A stretch of 64,000 bases of DNA, taken from positions 1 to 64,000 of the forward strand of contig NZ_BILW01000026.1 in NCBI RefSeq assembly GCF_004000765.1, read 5' to 3'. The notes beneath the pieces are model-generated. The model had not been told where the DNA came from. It was given only the letters and a program-made list of their open reading frames with translations, and did no database searches. The position numbers were made by a program, and so were the translations under genes. This DNA comes from Paenibacillus chondroitinus NBRC 15376. Lineage in GTDB: Bacteria; Bacillota; Bacilli; Paenibacillales; NBRC-103111. Of this stretch, positions 44,260 to 54,111 are shown one piece after another. Within the stretch, counting starts at the first letter, position 1. Each line of letters opens with the position of its first letter.

Positions 44260-45992
44260 CCTCGCCTCACATCCTTTAAAGGTATTAGGATTTGAACACT
44301 GGTTCCCTGATCCTTAGTACTATGAATACTCATGGATGCTCCTTCGAAAGACAGCTGCAACCGTTCCCTAACATTCCGAATGCCTAAGCCCTCCTGCACC
44401 TTGCTGGACTCAAATCCCACCCCGTTATCGCTGATATGTATCGCTAATATATCTTCCTTCTCGCCAGGGACCGACTGCATCTGGATGTCCATCCTCAGCT
44501 CGCAGCTATGATCGCATGGCTCAATGCCATGAATGATGGCATTCTCAATAATCGGCTGCAGCAGCAGCTTCGGAATTAAGAGCGACAGAGCATCCGGATC
44601 ACAGCTAATGTGCACCTGAATTTTCTCGGCGAAACGGACCAGTTGAAGCCCGCAATACTTGTTGATAAAATCAATTTCCTCCTGCAGCTGCGCCCAATCG
44701 TTATGCTCCAGGGTGTAGCGCAGCATCCCGCTTAACGATAAAATTGCCCGCTCCAGCTGCATGCTCTGGCCCGTTCGATTGAGGCCAATGAAGCCATTTA
44801 ACGTGTTGTACAAAAAATGCGGCTGGATTTGCGATTGCAAAGCCCGATACTCTGCGTTCCGCTTCCCGAGCACGGCCTTGTATTCCCGATCAATCAGCTC
44901 ATCGAGCTTGTAGATCATCGTATTCAAATTGCTGCCCAATTGGGAAATTTCATCGTTGCCCTTCACCCGATACAACGTATTCATATCCCCGCGCTGAACG
45001 CGCTTCATCACTTGAATCATCTGCTTGAAAGGCGTAACAATCCAGTGCGATACTGTGAAGTACAAAATCAAAGCGATCAGCAAGCCGCTAGCCGCAAAAG
45101 CCGTGCCAATCCAATAGACCCGCTTCAAATGGGCTTGGATAAAAGCCTCCGGCGACAGGATCGCAATCACCCAATTCGAACGGGAGATCGTTTCCCGAAC
45201 GACCGTGTAGGAATCCCGCACGTCCATGACCGTCCGGCTTCCGGAGGCAATTTGGCGCTGCATGTCGCCCGAAATGGGCTGATTCGAATAGATCAATTGC
45301 TGATTATCATCAAGGATGACCACCTTAGCCCCCTTGCTGAGCCGAATGCCTTTCATCATTTGATCCAAAAGCACCGTGTCGGCATCCGCCATAATAATAC
45401 CCAGCGGCCGACCTGAATCCGGGTCCTTGATCAGACGTGTTACGGAGAAAACCTCACTATCGGCGTTATTCAGATAATCCTGCTTATGCACACCGGTGAA
45501 CGCTACGTTCCCGTCCGCCTTCACCGCCTTGATATACCAATCCTGCTCTTTAAAAGGGAAACCTTTCACCGCTTGATCCGAGAAACTAAGGGGCGGCGTA
45601 ATGTAAACAGAACCATCCATCGGCAGAAGAATGGTTCCGAGTATGTCTTTTCGCATATTTTTCAAATAGCTGGGGAGGGTCTTATTCAGGACTTCCTCAG
45701 CCTCGTATTGCTCATACGGGGTAAGGAGTTTCCACTGTGAAGTCGATTTCAATTTCAAAGCAAGCATTACTTCATTGTTCAAATAAGGGGTGACGGTCAT
45801 GCGTTCCAAATCGTCCAAATACGTTTGAATATCGAATGTGAGAGCAGTTAAAGTCCCCTCTAGCAGAGAGGACTCTTGTTCTTTTATTAAATCGAGGTAA
45901 TAGGAAGGTAATTTCACAACAATACCGACAATCGGGATGACAATGGTAATGAAAAATAGCAGTGATAACCGGAATCGAATCGATTGTCTGAT
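44256..45992 (-). CDS. YesM-type sensor histidine kinase, probable ATC start
   Basis: A 578-residue membrane kinase: helix 1 (LSLLFFITIVIPIVGIVV), an extracellular Cache-like sensor (about 35-290), helix 2, HAMP (about 315-365), His-kinase box QSQIQPHFLYNTLNGFI and HATPase with PIIENAIIHG, DNGVGF and GLGIRNVRERL. Homologues usually begin a few residues before the first helix. Here GGAGG (46001-46005) is followed 8 nt later by ATC at 45992 and no ATG, GTG or TTG in frame nearby. An upstream ATG at 46076 lies inside the permease gene. Confidence 0.9.
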   Translation of the reverse strand: MRQSIRFRLSLLFFITIVIPIVGIVVKLPSYYLDLIKEQESSLLEGTLTALTFDIQTYLDDLERMTVTPYLNNEVMLALKLKSTSQWKLLTPYEQYEAEEVLNKTLPSYLKNMRKDILGTILLPMDGSVYITPPLSFSDQAVKGFPFKEQDWYIKAVKADGNVAFTGVHKQDYLNNADSEVFSVTRLIKDPDSGRPLGIIMADADTVLLDQMMKGIRLSKGAKVVILDDNQQLIYSNQPISGDMQRQIASGSRTVMDVRDSYTVVRETISRSNWVIAILSPEAFIQAHLKRVYWIGTAFAASGLLIALILYFTVSHWIVTPFKQMIQVMKRVQRGDMNTLYRVKGNDEISQLGSNLNTMIYKLDELIDREYKAVLGKRNAEYRALQSQIQPHFLYNTLNGFIGLNRTGQSMQLERAILSLSGMLRYTLEHNDWAQLQEEIDFINKYCGLQLVRFAEKIQVHISCDPDALSLLIPKLLLQPIIENAIIHGIEPCDHSCELRMDIQMQSVPGEKEDILAIHISDNGVGFESSKVQEGLGIRNVRERLQLSFEGASMSIHSTKDQGTSVQILIPLKDVRRG

Positions 45993-46011
45993 TGTATCAA
46001 CCTCCTGGCGA

Positions 46012-46830
46012 TTAACCTTTGATCGCGCCGGAAGCAAGTCCCGAGACAAAGTAGCGCTGCAAAAATAAATACACAATCGTCATCGGAATCGCGCCCATGA
46101 AGGACCCGGCAGCCACCCAACCTACATTGCTCGTGTACTGGCCAAAGAATGATGAAAGCGCTACCGTTATGGTTCGCATCTCTGGTTTTTGCAAGAAAAA
46201 GATCGAGAATTGATAGTCGTTCCATACGGCAACACCGGACAAAATAATGACGGTCGCCGTTACAGGCTTCAGCAGCGGCAAGATCACCGTGAAAAACAGC
46301 TGGAACCGGCCCGCGCCATCAATCATCGCCGCTTCATCCAAATCCCGCGGAATCGTGGAGATAAACCCGGTGTACAAGAAAATCGTCATTGGCAGATTGA
46401 AGGTAATGAACAATAAAATAATACCCCAGTACTGATTCATCCCGCCAATATCTACCATAAATTTATACAACGGAACCAGAATAGTCAATGGGGGAACGAT
46501 CAAAGCGGATACGAAAAGCGCATAAATGAACTTATTCCAGCTCGTTTGGCGCCGGGCAAGCGGATAAGCGGCAAGGGAACCGATCACGACAATCAGGACG
46601 ACCGAAATGACGGTCACGATGAAGTTGCTCCGGAACGCATCCGTCAGATGCGCTTCCTTCCAAGCGTCTCGGAAGTTATCGAAGTACAGATAACCTGGGA
46701 ACATCCATTTGGAGCTTAGATCGTCGAAAGCTTTGAGTGAAGTCGTTATCAAAATATAGAAGGGCAAAATATGAGCCAAGCAAATGACGAGGGAGAGCAG
46801 CGTTAACAGGCTTTTTCGTTTGTTCTTCAT
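46012..46830 (-). CDS. Carbohydrate ABC transporter permease, MalG type
   Basis: A 272-residue membrane protein with six helices and the ATPase-contacting EAA loop EAAMIDGAGRFQLFFTVILP. It pairs with the MalF-type permease, whose stop it overlaps by 4 nt (ATGA). The ATPase of the importer is not encoded here and is probably a shared MsmK/MsmX-type protein elsewhere, as is usual for Paenibacillus sugar importers. Confidence 0.95.
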   Translation of the reverse strand: MKNKRKSLLTLLSLVICLAHILPFYILITTSLKAFDDLSSKWMFPGYLYFDNFRDAWKEAHLTDAFRSNFIVTVISVVLIVVIGSLAAYPLARRQTSWNKFIYALFVSALIVPPLTILVPLYKFMVDIGGMNQYWGIILLFITFNLPMTIFLYTGFISTIPRDLDEAAMIDGAGRFQLFFTVILPLLKPVTATVIILSGVAVWNDYQFSIFFLQKPEMRTITVALSSFFGQYTSNVGWVAAGSFMGAIPMTIVYLFLQRYFVSGLASGAIKG

Positions 46831-47765
46831 GCATTAACCTCCCTCTTTCTAAGAAACAGCAAGGCTGTAATACTCACGATGGAGATCATGATGAACATCA
46901 GAATACCGATCGTAGCGGCATATCCGGCATCTTCCCGTCCAAAATAGAGCAAGTACATAATCGAGGACAACGACGCGGAGGCATAACCTGGACCGCTGTT
47001 GGTCAATGCGACGATGACGTCGAACAATTTCAGACCACCAATCAGATTGAGCACCATGCTGACCGTAAAGGCCGGTGCAATCAGCGGCCATGTCACATGA
47101 GCGAAACGCTGCAAGGGACCCGCTCCGTCAATCGTCGCCGCCTCGTAATAATCCCTTGGAATGGATTGCAATCCGGCCAAATAGAGCACCATTGCGATCC
47201 CCAAGTATTGATACGTGTTTACGAAGGTAATAATCCACACATTCAAATTCGGATCTCCCAGCAAATTGGAAGGCTGATCATGGAACAACAAAATAATGTC
47301 ATTGATGGCGCCGCCTTGATACTGGAAGAAGAAATACCAGATATACCCCATAATCAAGGAGGAGATAATGACCGGCAAATAAATGACCGTACGGACAAGT
47401 CCTCGGGTTCGGATATTCAGATTTAAGAATAAGGCGTATAACAAGCCGATCACATTTTGAAAAACAGCGCTGCCGATACCATAGATCGCCGTATTGCGGA
47501 TAACCTTGAGGATCTCAGGATCCGTGAACATCCGGCTATAGTTGGTGAAACCGATCCATTTGTAGTCCTGATTGTAGCCGTCCCAATTCGTAAATGAAAT
47601 TTTGATCCCTTTAAAAAACGGATAAAAAATAAAAATGAAAAACAAAAGAAGCGCCGGAATATAGAGCAAATTCAGCAAAGCCCCGCTGCGCACGAGGCGG
47701 CCAAAGGTTGTTTCCGTTTTTTTACCGGAACGGGTCTGCGCAAGCACTGTCCTTGATTCAGCCAT
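46827..47765 (-). CDS. Carbohydrate ABC transporter permease, MalF type
   Basis: A 312-residue membrane protein with six helices and the EAA loop EAATIDGAGPLQRFAHVTWP. The start at 47765 is chosen because AGGAGGAAGG lies about 9 nt upstream; the longer frame from 47831 would run through the hairpin behind the lipoprotein gene. It is the partner of the MalG-type permease and of the lipoprotein upstream. Confidence 0.94.
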   Translation of the reverse strand: MAESRTVLAQTRSGKKTETTFGRLVRSGALLNLLYIPALLLFFIFIFYPFFKGIKISFTNWDGYNQDYKWIGFTNYSRMFTDPEILKVIRNTAIYGIGSAVFQNVIGLLYALFLNLNIRTRGLVRTVIYLPVIISSLIMGYIWYFFFQYQGGAINDIILLFHDQPSNLLGDPNLNVWIITFVNTYQYLGIAMVLYLAGLQSIPRDYYEAATIDGAGPLQRFAHVTWPLIAPAFTVSMVLNLIGGLKLFDVIVALTNSGPGYASASLSSIMYLLYFGREDAGYAATIGILMFIMISIVSITALLFLRKREVNA

Positions 47766-47796
47766 AAATTCACCTTCCTCCTTCATGATCATAGAC

Positions 47797-47827
47797 AAAA
47801 AGGGAGGGTGGCTGTCACCCTCCCTTT
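47797..47827 (-). promoter_or_regulatory. Intercistronic hairpin after the binding-protein gene
   Basis: AAAGGGAGGGTG and CACCCTCCCTTT form a 12-bp perfect stem followed by TTTTTGT on the minus strand. It lies between binding-protein and permease genes. Such hairpins partly terminate or protect the upstream mRNA, giving more binding protein than permease. Confidence 0.75.
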
Positions 47828-47833
47828 CCACGA

Positions 47834-49171
47834 CTACTGATTGCGCAGACGTAAATATTCGGATTTCATTTTGTCAGAGAATTGTTGAGGAGAAACCGTT
47901 CCCGCAAGCAAGGCAACGCCTGTTTTACACATCACGTCCCACATGCCGTTTGGCAGATACACACGGTCGAAATAAGGGAACACACGGATATTTTCAAATT
48001 GCTTGTAGTATTCGGAGAATTCATGTTTGGATTCGATGTTTTTCAGACCTGCAGGCAGCTTAGTCGCATTGGCGATTTTGGACATATTATCTGCTTTGGC
48101 AAAGAAAGCGATCAGCTTCTTGGACTCTGCCAAGTGCTTGCCGTCTTTCCAGGCGCCCATCGTGTACCGCTCGCCGCCCGAGAAGGATTGGCTGTCTCCA
48201 GCGACCATCGAGGTCAGCGGGGCAATACCGATTTTGGCAGCTTTATTGTATTTGTACACTTCGTCCGCGAAGGAAGGTGCACCGAATACGAAAGCTACTT
48301 TGCCCTGTGCAAACAGTTGCGGCATGTCACTGTATTTGGCCGTCAGCACATCTTTGTTGATGTACCCCTTCTTGCTCATGTCCTGCAGCTTTTGCGCAAG
48401 CGGTGTCCATTTGTTCCAGTCAAATGTCCCATCGAGCAGCGTCTTGGCATCGTTCGTCGCCGGGGAGATGAACATCGATGTGGCGTACAGATCGGAGAAC
48501 CCGCCGATCATCCCGTTATCCACACCGGACATGAAGAACGGTGTCACCGCTCCGTTGCTGGATGATTTGATTTTCTCGGCTGCCGCCATCAGCTCATCAA
48601 ACGTTTTTGGCGGGGTGATGCTGTATTTTTCAAGAATTTCAGCGTTATAGGAGATCCCGTCTTTGGCTTCGCTCATAACAAGCGCTTCTACTTTGCCGTC
48701 TTTATCCGTAACGACAGGTTTGATTGTGTCCGTCATATCTTTTGCCCATGGCTCATTGCGTAGATCGGCTAGATACTTGCCATAACGGATTATCGCCCAA
48801 CCATGCGTATCGAAGACGTCCGGCAAATCGTTTGCCGCCATTTTAACCTTCAGAATGTTCTCGTATTCTGCGCCGGGGAATTGGAATTCAACGGCCACGT
48901 TCGGATTTTCCTTGGTAAAATCAGCCGCAATGCCCTTCATCATTTCTTGATTCGGCAGTTCGGAGATCGTACTGTACACCGTAAGTTTGATCTTATCCCC
49001 ACTAGGTTTGGCATCCGGGGTACTTGCCGCCGTCGTCGTTGTCGGTTTCGTAGTCGCCGCCGCCGGACTTTCCGTCGTAGATGTTCCCGAGCTTGGTCGG
49101 CTGGAACACCCCATGAAAACTACGGAAACCGTTAGCATCATGGCAGCAACGCTTAAAAATGTTTTTTTCAT
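47834..49171 (-). CDS. Sugar ABC transporter substrate-binding lipoprotein
   Basis: A 445-residue extracellular binding protein of the MalE/UgpB type. Signal peptide with lipobox VVFMGC (Cys near residue 22), then a Ser/Thr/Ala/Pro-rich linker of about 35 residues, then the binding fold opening KLTVYSTISE. GGGAGG lies about 10 nt upstream. It leads the operon binding protein, MalF, MalG, kinase, regulator. The neighbouring GH4 gene suggests an alpha-galactoside as substrate. Confidence 0.94.
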   Translation of the reverse strand: MKKTFLSVAAMMLTVSVVFMGCSSRPSSGTSTTESPAAATTKPTTTTAASTPDAKPSGDKIKLTVYSTISELPNQEMMKGIAADFTKENPNVAVEFQFPGAEYENILKVKMAANDLPDVFDTHGWAIIRYGKYLADLRNEPWAKDMTDTIKPVVTDKDGKVEALVMSEAKDGISYNAEILEKYSITPPKTFDELMAAAEKIKSSSNGAVTPFFMSGVDNGMIGGFSDLYATSMFISPATNDAKTLLDGTFDWNKWTPLAQKLQDMSKKGYINKDVLTAKYSDMPQLFAQGKVAFVFGAPSFADEVYKYNKAAKIGIAPLTSMVAGDSQSFSGGERYTMGAWKDGKHLAESKKLIAFFAKADNMSKIANATKLPAGLKNIESKHEFSEYYKQFENIRVFPYFDRVYLPNGMWDVMCKTGVALLAGTVSPQQFSDKMKSEYLRLRNQ

Positions 49172-49245
49172 TTTTACGAATCCTCCCTTTGCATGATTGA
49201 AGTGATGACTTGCCCTCTGTGAATACGAAAATGTTTCACACCTTA

Positions 49246-49273
49246 ATCATATCAATTTTGGTTGCGCTTACAA
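49246..49273 (-). promoter_or_regulatory. Promoter with catabolite-response (cre) site
   Basis: On the minus strand TTGTAA (49273-49268), 16 bp, TATGAT (49251-49246). The -35 is the beginning of TTGTAAGCGCAACCA (49273-49259), which matches the CcpA site consensus WTGNAARCGNWWWCA at all but one position. CcpA binding here would block the promoter when preferred sugars are present. Confidence 0.65.
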
Positions 49274-49338
49274 GTGTGCTAAATCTACAGTGGAAGCGCT
49301 ATTTTCCATGGGAGAAATTCAAATGGTGTTCGCTTGCC

Positions 49339-50667
49339 TTAAGTGAGATGCTTAAATTGAGGCAGCCACTCTTTATTCGCTGCGAACATGCGATCAACCA
49401 TCTCCTGAATCTCAGCCAGACTGAGAACGGCCGACGTTAACGGATCAAAGCAAATGGCGTGATAAATCATTCGCGGGTCCCCTGTGAGCGCCCCTTGCAC
49501 CGCTAATTCCTCACAGCGCGCGCTTGTATTGACCAGAATAGCCAAGTGATCCGGCAGAGCCCCGACGTGGATTGGGCTTAGCCGTCCTTTGGAGGCCAGA
49601 ACAGGGACCTCAACGCAGCAGCCCTGCGGCAAATTATCGATGTATCCCAGGTTCCGTACATTGCCGTTAAATTCAAAGAGAGTTCCGTCACCGATTGTCG
49701 CGTTGAAGATATAAGATGCATACTCCTCGCCGCGCTTCAAATCGATAGGGCTGTCCCGCCACTCTTCCATCTGCTTATGCCAGCCCCCGCGCAGCTTCTC
49801 CGCATAGTTGATGATCTCTCCATAATGCCCGGGATTCCAACCTGTGCCATGGGTGCAGTATTTCTCGATCAAATCCGGTCGCTTGCGGAACCAGGCATTA
49901 TATTCCGAATTATGGCCACTCGATTCCGTTACATAGTAATCCAGATGGAGAAACATTTCGTTGCGGACCTGCTCCTCATTGTAGATTTCAGGCCGCTTCA
50001 TCACGGCTTCGCGAATGAGCGGGTAAGCGTCCTTGCCATTCCATTTGTAATCCAAATAGAAGGCTTGATGATTGATCCCCGCACACCGGTAAGTAATCTC
50101 CTCCATCGGCGCGCCGATCCAACCGGCCAGCATCGAAGCCGTCCCTTGCACGCTATGGCACAAGCCCGTGACTTGCACGCTGCTTTGGCCTTGCATCGCT
50201 CTGATCAGCATCGCCATCGGATTCGAATAGTTCAGGAAAATCGCGTCGGGACAATAACGCTCAATATCCCTGCAGATCTCCAGCATCACGGGAATCGTGC
50301 GCAAAAAGCGGAAAATACCCGATGGACCTCGGGTATCGCCTATATTGATATCGACGCCGTAAGCTTTGGGAATCTCGATATCCGTACGCCAGATCTCCAA
50401 GTCGCCGACCAGGATCGTGCAGACCACACCATCCGCCCCGGTTAGCGCTTGCGCCCGGTCCGTCGTTGCCTCTACCTTCGCCTTGTATCCGCCTGCGGCG
50501 ATGATGTTATCAACCGCTGTCTTGGCATAAGCCAGCCGCTCCTCCGAGATATCCATCAACGCGATAGTACACGCCTCAAAGGCGGGAAAGGTCAATAAAT
50601 CTCGAACCAGATTTTTCGTAAACACCAAACTGCCTGCGCCGATAAAAGCAATCTTCGTCATCGTCAC
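49339..50667 (-). CDS. melA: GH4 family alpha-galactosidase, MelA-like
   Basis: An NAD+- and Mn2+-dependent glycosidase of about 442 residues. It shows the Rossmann start [28 protein letters not shown], the metal-site cysteine in GLCHSVQGT and [13 protein letters not shown]4 enzymes cleave by temporary oxidation at C3. The CHS motif and the length fit MelA rather than 6-phospho-glucosidases. The start is GTG 50667 (GAGGAG 5 nt upstream) or ATG 50661. It is the last gene of the dehydrogenase operon. Confidence 0.9.
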   Translation of the reverse strand: MTMTKIAFIGAGSLVFTKNLVRDLLTFPAFEACTIALMDISEERLAYAKTAVDNIIAAGGYKAKVEATTDRAQALTGADGVVCTILVGDLEIWRTDIEIPKAYGVDINIGDTRGPSGIFRFLRTIPVMLEICRDIERYCPDAIFLNYSNPMAMLIRAMQGQSSVQVTGLCHSVQGTASMLAGWIGAPMEEITYRCAGINHQAFYLDYKWNGKDAYPLIREAVMKRPEIYNEEQVRNEMFLHLDYYVTESSGHNSEYNAWFRKRPDLIEKYCTHGTGWNPGHYGEIINYAEKLRGGWHKQMEEWRDSPIDLKRGEEYASYIFNATIGDGTLFEFNGNVRNLGYIDNLPQGCCVEVPVLASKGRLSPIHVGALPDHLAILVNTSARCEELAVQGALTGDPRMIYHAICFDPLTSAVLSLAEIQEMVDRMFAANKEWLPQFKHLT

Positions 50668-50694
50668 GATCACTCCTCGCTCATTTTATCCGGA

Positions 50695-51468
50695 TTACAA
50701 ACCGAGTCCACCATCCACCGTAAGCTGCTGGCCCGTAATTTGTCCTGCCTGATCAGATGTGATAAAAAGAACAGCAGATGCAATATCTTGACCATTTTGC
50801 ATTCGCCCCATAGGCATGCGTTGCGTTGCTTTCTCCAAAGACTTTTCGTCTTCCCCTGTCGAAGCAAGGCGAGCCATCTCCCCTTCGGAAGCGACCCAGC
50901 CAGGATGTATGCAGTTCACACGAATTCGGTGTTTGGCTAAAGCTCCTGCCAAATTCAGCGTCAACGTGACGATACCACCTTTTGAAATCGAATAAGCCAA
51001 TGTATCCGGTGATCCCTTTCTTGCGTGGAGGGAGCCAATAGTGATGATATTGCCTCCCCCTCTGCGAATCATGCCAGGCACCGCCGCTTGGCAGGTCAAG
51101 TAAGCTCCCTTGAGGTTAACCCCCATCACAAGATCCCAGAACGCTTCATCCGTCTGGAATAAGTCGGCTCTGGGAAAGATGCCGGCATTGTTCACCACGA
51201 TGTCCAAGCCCCCGAACGATGTCTCTGCAAAGGCCACCATCTGCTCCACCTCTGCGCCCTTGGAAACATCGCACCGGAAAAATTGCGCTGGGCGGCCTTC
51301 CTTCCGCCATGCAGCAGCAACGTCTTCCCCATGCTCATCTACGTCAGCGATCACAACGTTCGCTCCTGACAGCAGGAACTGCTCGGCAATGGCAGCACCG
51401 ATCCCTTTGGCTGCTCCAGTGACGAGCACGGTTTTGCCATCATATTGAAAGCTAGCTGTACCTTTCAT
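50695..51468 (-). CDS. Short-chain dehydrogenase/reductase (SDR)
   Basis: A 257-residue classical SDR: cofactor loop VTGAAKGIGAAIAE, NNAG, catalytic Ser in IGSLHARKG and YSISK. The fold and length suit a sugar or sugar-acid dehydrogenase. GGAGGAG precedes the ATG. It is one of three SDR genes in the same minus-strand operon; the three differ from each other, so they probably act on different intermediates. Confidence 0.92.
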   Translation of the reverse strand: MKGTASFQYDGKTVLVTGAAKGIGAAIAEQFLLSGANVVIADVDEHGEDVAAAWRKEGRPAQFFRCDVSKGAEVEQMVAFAETSFGGLDIVVNNAGIFPRADLFQTDEAFWDLVMGVNLKGAYLTCQAAVPGMIRRGGGNIITIGSLHARKGSPDTLAYSISKGGIVTLTLNLAGALAKHRIRVNCIHPGWVASEGEMARLASTGEDEKSLEKATQRMPMGRMQNGQDIASAVLFITSDQAGQITGQQLTVDGGLGL

Positions 51469-51504
51469 CGTACTCCTCCTTCGTCGCTAGAACCTGAACG
51501 CCCT

Positions 51505-52314
51505 CTAGAACTCGTAAGCACCCTCGGCGGCCGCTTTCTCATAAGCCATCCGCGGGATTTGTGTGGCCAGCTTCCCTCCGCTGATATCAATCATCGTGCC
51601 AGTGATATAACCGGCATAGTCAGAAGCGAGGAAGCAAATCAGGTTAGCAACATCCGCCTTCTCTCCCCAGCGGCGCAGCGTCAAGGTGTCGAGCAAGCGC
51701 TGCTGCTGGGGCTCCTGAAGCTCAGCGAAATGGTTCATGTCCGTCGGAATCATCCCGGGAGCGTAGCAGTTCACCGTAATGTTCCAGGGGCCCAGCTCGC
51801 CGGCCAACACACGGGTGAATTGCTCCACACCGGCTTTGGAGGAGGCATAGGCTGCACTGCCATAGCTCGGCACGATGGCGGCGAACGAGGCCGCGTTCAT
51901 GATCCGGCCCGCTCCTTGCTTTTTCATGACCGGCGCAACCGCCTTGCACATCAGAAAAGTCCCTTTCAAATTAATATCAAGGTTTAAGTCCCAAACCTCT
52001 TCGGAAAGGATATCCACAGGTGCTCCTCCGGCGACCCCGGCATTATTCACTAAAATATCAATACGGCCATACTGATCCACGACATGCTGCACGACTTCTT
52101 GAATCTGCGCATAGTTGCGCACATCGCATTGGTACGTACCCCCTTTGCAACCGCTGCGATCAAACTCCTTCTGCACGTCCCCCAAATTCGACTCATTGAT
52201 ATCAGTGACAACGGTCGTCACGCCTTCCTTGGCAAGCGCCAGAGCAATCACTTTCCCGATCCCCCGGCCGGCACCGGTAACAATTGCCACTTTTCCAGAT
52301 AGGTCAATATGCAT
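51505..52314 (-). CDS. Short-chain dehydrogenase/reductase (SDR)
   Basis: A 269-residue SDR with VTGAGRGIGKVIA, NNAGVAGG, YGSAAYASSKAG (catalytic Tyr and Lys) and a C-terminal tail ending AAAEGAYEF. It resembles sugar dehydrogenases and 3-oxoacyl reductase-like enzymes; the substrate cannot be told. AAGGAGAG is about 9 nt upstream. Second SDR in the operon. Confidence 0.92.
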   Translation of the reverse strand: MHIDLSGKVAIVTGAGRGIGKVIALALAKEGVTTVVTDINESNLGDVQKEFDRSGCKGGTYQCDVRNYAQIQEVVQHVVDQYGRIDILVNNAGVAGGAPVDILSEEVWDLNLDINLKGTFLMCKAVAPVMKKQGAGRIMNAASFAAIVPSYGSAAYASSKAGVEQFTRVLAGELGPWNITVNCYAPGMIPTDMNHFAELQEPQQQRLLDTLTLRRWGEKADVANLICFLASDYAGYITGTMIDISGGKLATQIPRMAYEKAAAEGAYEF

Positions 52315-52334
52315 CCAGGTCTCTCTCCTTCCCG

Positions 52335-53324
52335 TTACATCGTCTGCGAAGCGGTGTTATGCGTTTGCAGCAAATTTTGCAAATAGGACAAGCTCGTCAG
52401 AAACTGCCTCTGTTCATAGGCGATAATGTTTTCTTCCGATGCCCCCTTTTCAAAAGGGGTTCGCCAATCTCCAGTGGGTCTGGCATTGGCCTGTGCAAAA
52501 CGCAACAGGTTGGCAAGCTGCGCTGCTGACCGCTGCGGGTAATCCTGCCAGTAATCCTCACAGAGTACTCTCGTATGGCGCGCTTCAAGCGCTCCGAGCT
52601 CCATCGACATATTGACCTTCGGACAATACTCTTCAAACACCTGAAACAGCGCAGCGAAATCCACGACGCCTTGGCCTAAAGGAGAACGTACGAGGCGATA
52701 GCCGTCATCGCTCATGTAGATCCAATAATCCTTCATGTGCACATGCTTAAGATGTGGTCCTATCCTCCGGGCAAAATCTACCGGCTCTTCCGCCGTCGCC
52801 AGCGGGTTGCCGGTATCCAGCGTAATACCGAAATAGGGCGAACCGATCTCCTGACAGAGCCATAACAGTTCCTCGGAAGCCAGATCTTGATGATTCTCCA
52901 CCGCCAGTACGACGCCTGCCTGCTCCGCAGCCCTCGCCGCCTCTCCCAACCCGGATAACACTTCCTGCAAAAATGACGGCCACCGCCCGGCCATTCTGCG
53001 CCGATCACCGCCAAAATCCGCACCGCCTACGACCGTGCGAACGGTTGGCGCGCCTAGCCTCGCAGCCGCTTCAATAGCTTCCTTAAGCGGTTTCGGATCG
53101 TAGCCACCTGAGGCTACTACGAGATATTGCCCTCTAGTCTTAGCTTGGCGAGTTAACGCAGCTGCATCTTCGCCCTCAAGCAGCGACAAAGGAAGCTCAA
53201 TGCCTTGAAGCCCATACCCGGTCGCCTGCTCAAGCAATTGAGATGCCGTGATACGCGGACGCGTCGAGCGGGGATGGATGCCCATCATAAACGTAGTGCC
53301 GTACACAGCAAGTCCGAGTTTCAT
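52335..53324 (-). CDS. Sugar phosphate isomerase/epimerase family with long C-terminal tail
   Basis: A 329-residue TIM-barrel protein. Likely metal residues are the Glu in LAVENHQDL, the Asp in ITLDTGNPLA, the His in KHVHMKDYW and the Glu in MSMELGAL. It is about 50 residues longer than most members because of a helical C-terminal tail (from about residue 275). It lies between SDR genes and so probably isomerises or epimerises a keto-sugar made by them. Confidence 0.88.
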   Translation of the reverse strand: MKLGLAVYGTTFMMGIHPRSTRPRITASQLLEQATGYGLQGIELPLSLLEGEDAAALTRQAKTRGQYLVVASGGYDPKPLKEAIEAAARLGAPTVRTVVGGADFGGDRRRMAGRWPSFLQEVLSGLGEAARAAEQAGVVLAVENHQDLASEELLWLCQEIGSPYFGITLDTGNPLATAEEPVDFARRIGPHLKHVHMKDYWIYMSDDGYRLVRSPLGQGVVDFAALFQVFEEYCPKVNMSMELGALEARHTRVLCEDYWQDYPQRSAAQLANLLRFAQANARPTGDWRTPFEKGASEENIIAYEQRQFLTSLSYLQNLLQTHNTASQTM

Positions 53325-53343
53325 CCGAATTCACCTTTCCCTT

Positions 53344-54111
53344 CTATCTCGCCGTCCAACCGCCATCCACAACCATGGAAGCCCCTGTCATGAAGCTGGA
53401 CGCTTCCGATGCCATGTAAATAATAGCCCCGATGATTTCTTCAGGCCTGCCCCAACGCCCCAAAGCAATATTTTCGATAAAAAAGCGATTCGCTTCCGGA
53501 TTATTCATCACTACCGTGTTCAGCTCCGTCGCAATCGGTCCCGGGCAAAGCGCGTTCACCGTAATGTTATATGGCGCCCATTCCAAAGCAAGCACCTTCG
53601 TTAGCTGAATCAGGCCGCCTTTGCTGGAACAATAAGCGCCTCTTTCCGGCAGCGCGATGCTCCCCAGCATAGAGGACAGGTTGATAACCCTGCCGTAGCG
53701 CTGGCTTTTCATCGTTTTGGCGACTGCGCGGGCGCATAGATACGGCGCTTTTAAGTTCGTATTCTGAACGAGATCCCAGCTTGCTTCATCAAAATCTTCG
53801 ATCGGCTTCCGCACATTAATCCCTGCATTGTTGATCAAAATATCAATCCGTCCGAACGCCTGGACGGAATCCGCAACCATCGCCTCAACCTGCTCGGCTA
53901 CCGTAACATCCACCGCTAAGCCGAGCGCCCGTCTGCCGGTTGACTCGGCAATGGCGCGTGCTGCCGCTTCCGCCTTCTCCTTCTCGCGGCTCGTCACGAT
54001 CACATCAGCCCCAGCCTCTGCCAACGCCTGAGCCATCACATAGCCCAGCCCCCGTGTCCCCCCTGTAATTAAAGCAACACGGCCATCTAGTTTGAAGAGC
54101 TCCAAACTCAT
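53344..54111 (-). CDS. SDR, gluconate 5-dehydrogenase/KduD-like
   Basis: A 255-residue SDR: ITGGTRGLGYVMA, NNAGINVRKP, catalytic RGAYCSSKGG and C-terminal FMTGASMVVDGGW. The opening LFKLDGRVALITGG and the NNAGIN signature fit the gluconate/2-deoxy-gluconate dehydrogenase branch. Its ATG overlaps the stop of the MDR gene upstream (ATGA), showing translational coupling. Confidence 0.9.
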   Translation of the reverse strand: MSLELFKLDGRVALITGGTRGLGYVMAQALAEAGADVIVTSREKEKAEAAARAIAESTGRRALGLAVDVTVAEQVEAMVADSVQAFGRIDILINNAGINVRKPIEDFDEASWDLVQNTNLKAPYLCARAVAKTMKSQRYGRVINLSSMLGSIALPERGAYCSSKGGLIQLTKVLALEWAPYNITVNALCPGPIATELNTVVMNNPEANRFFIENIALGRWGRPEEIIGAIIYMASEASSFMTGASMVVDGGWTAR

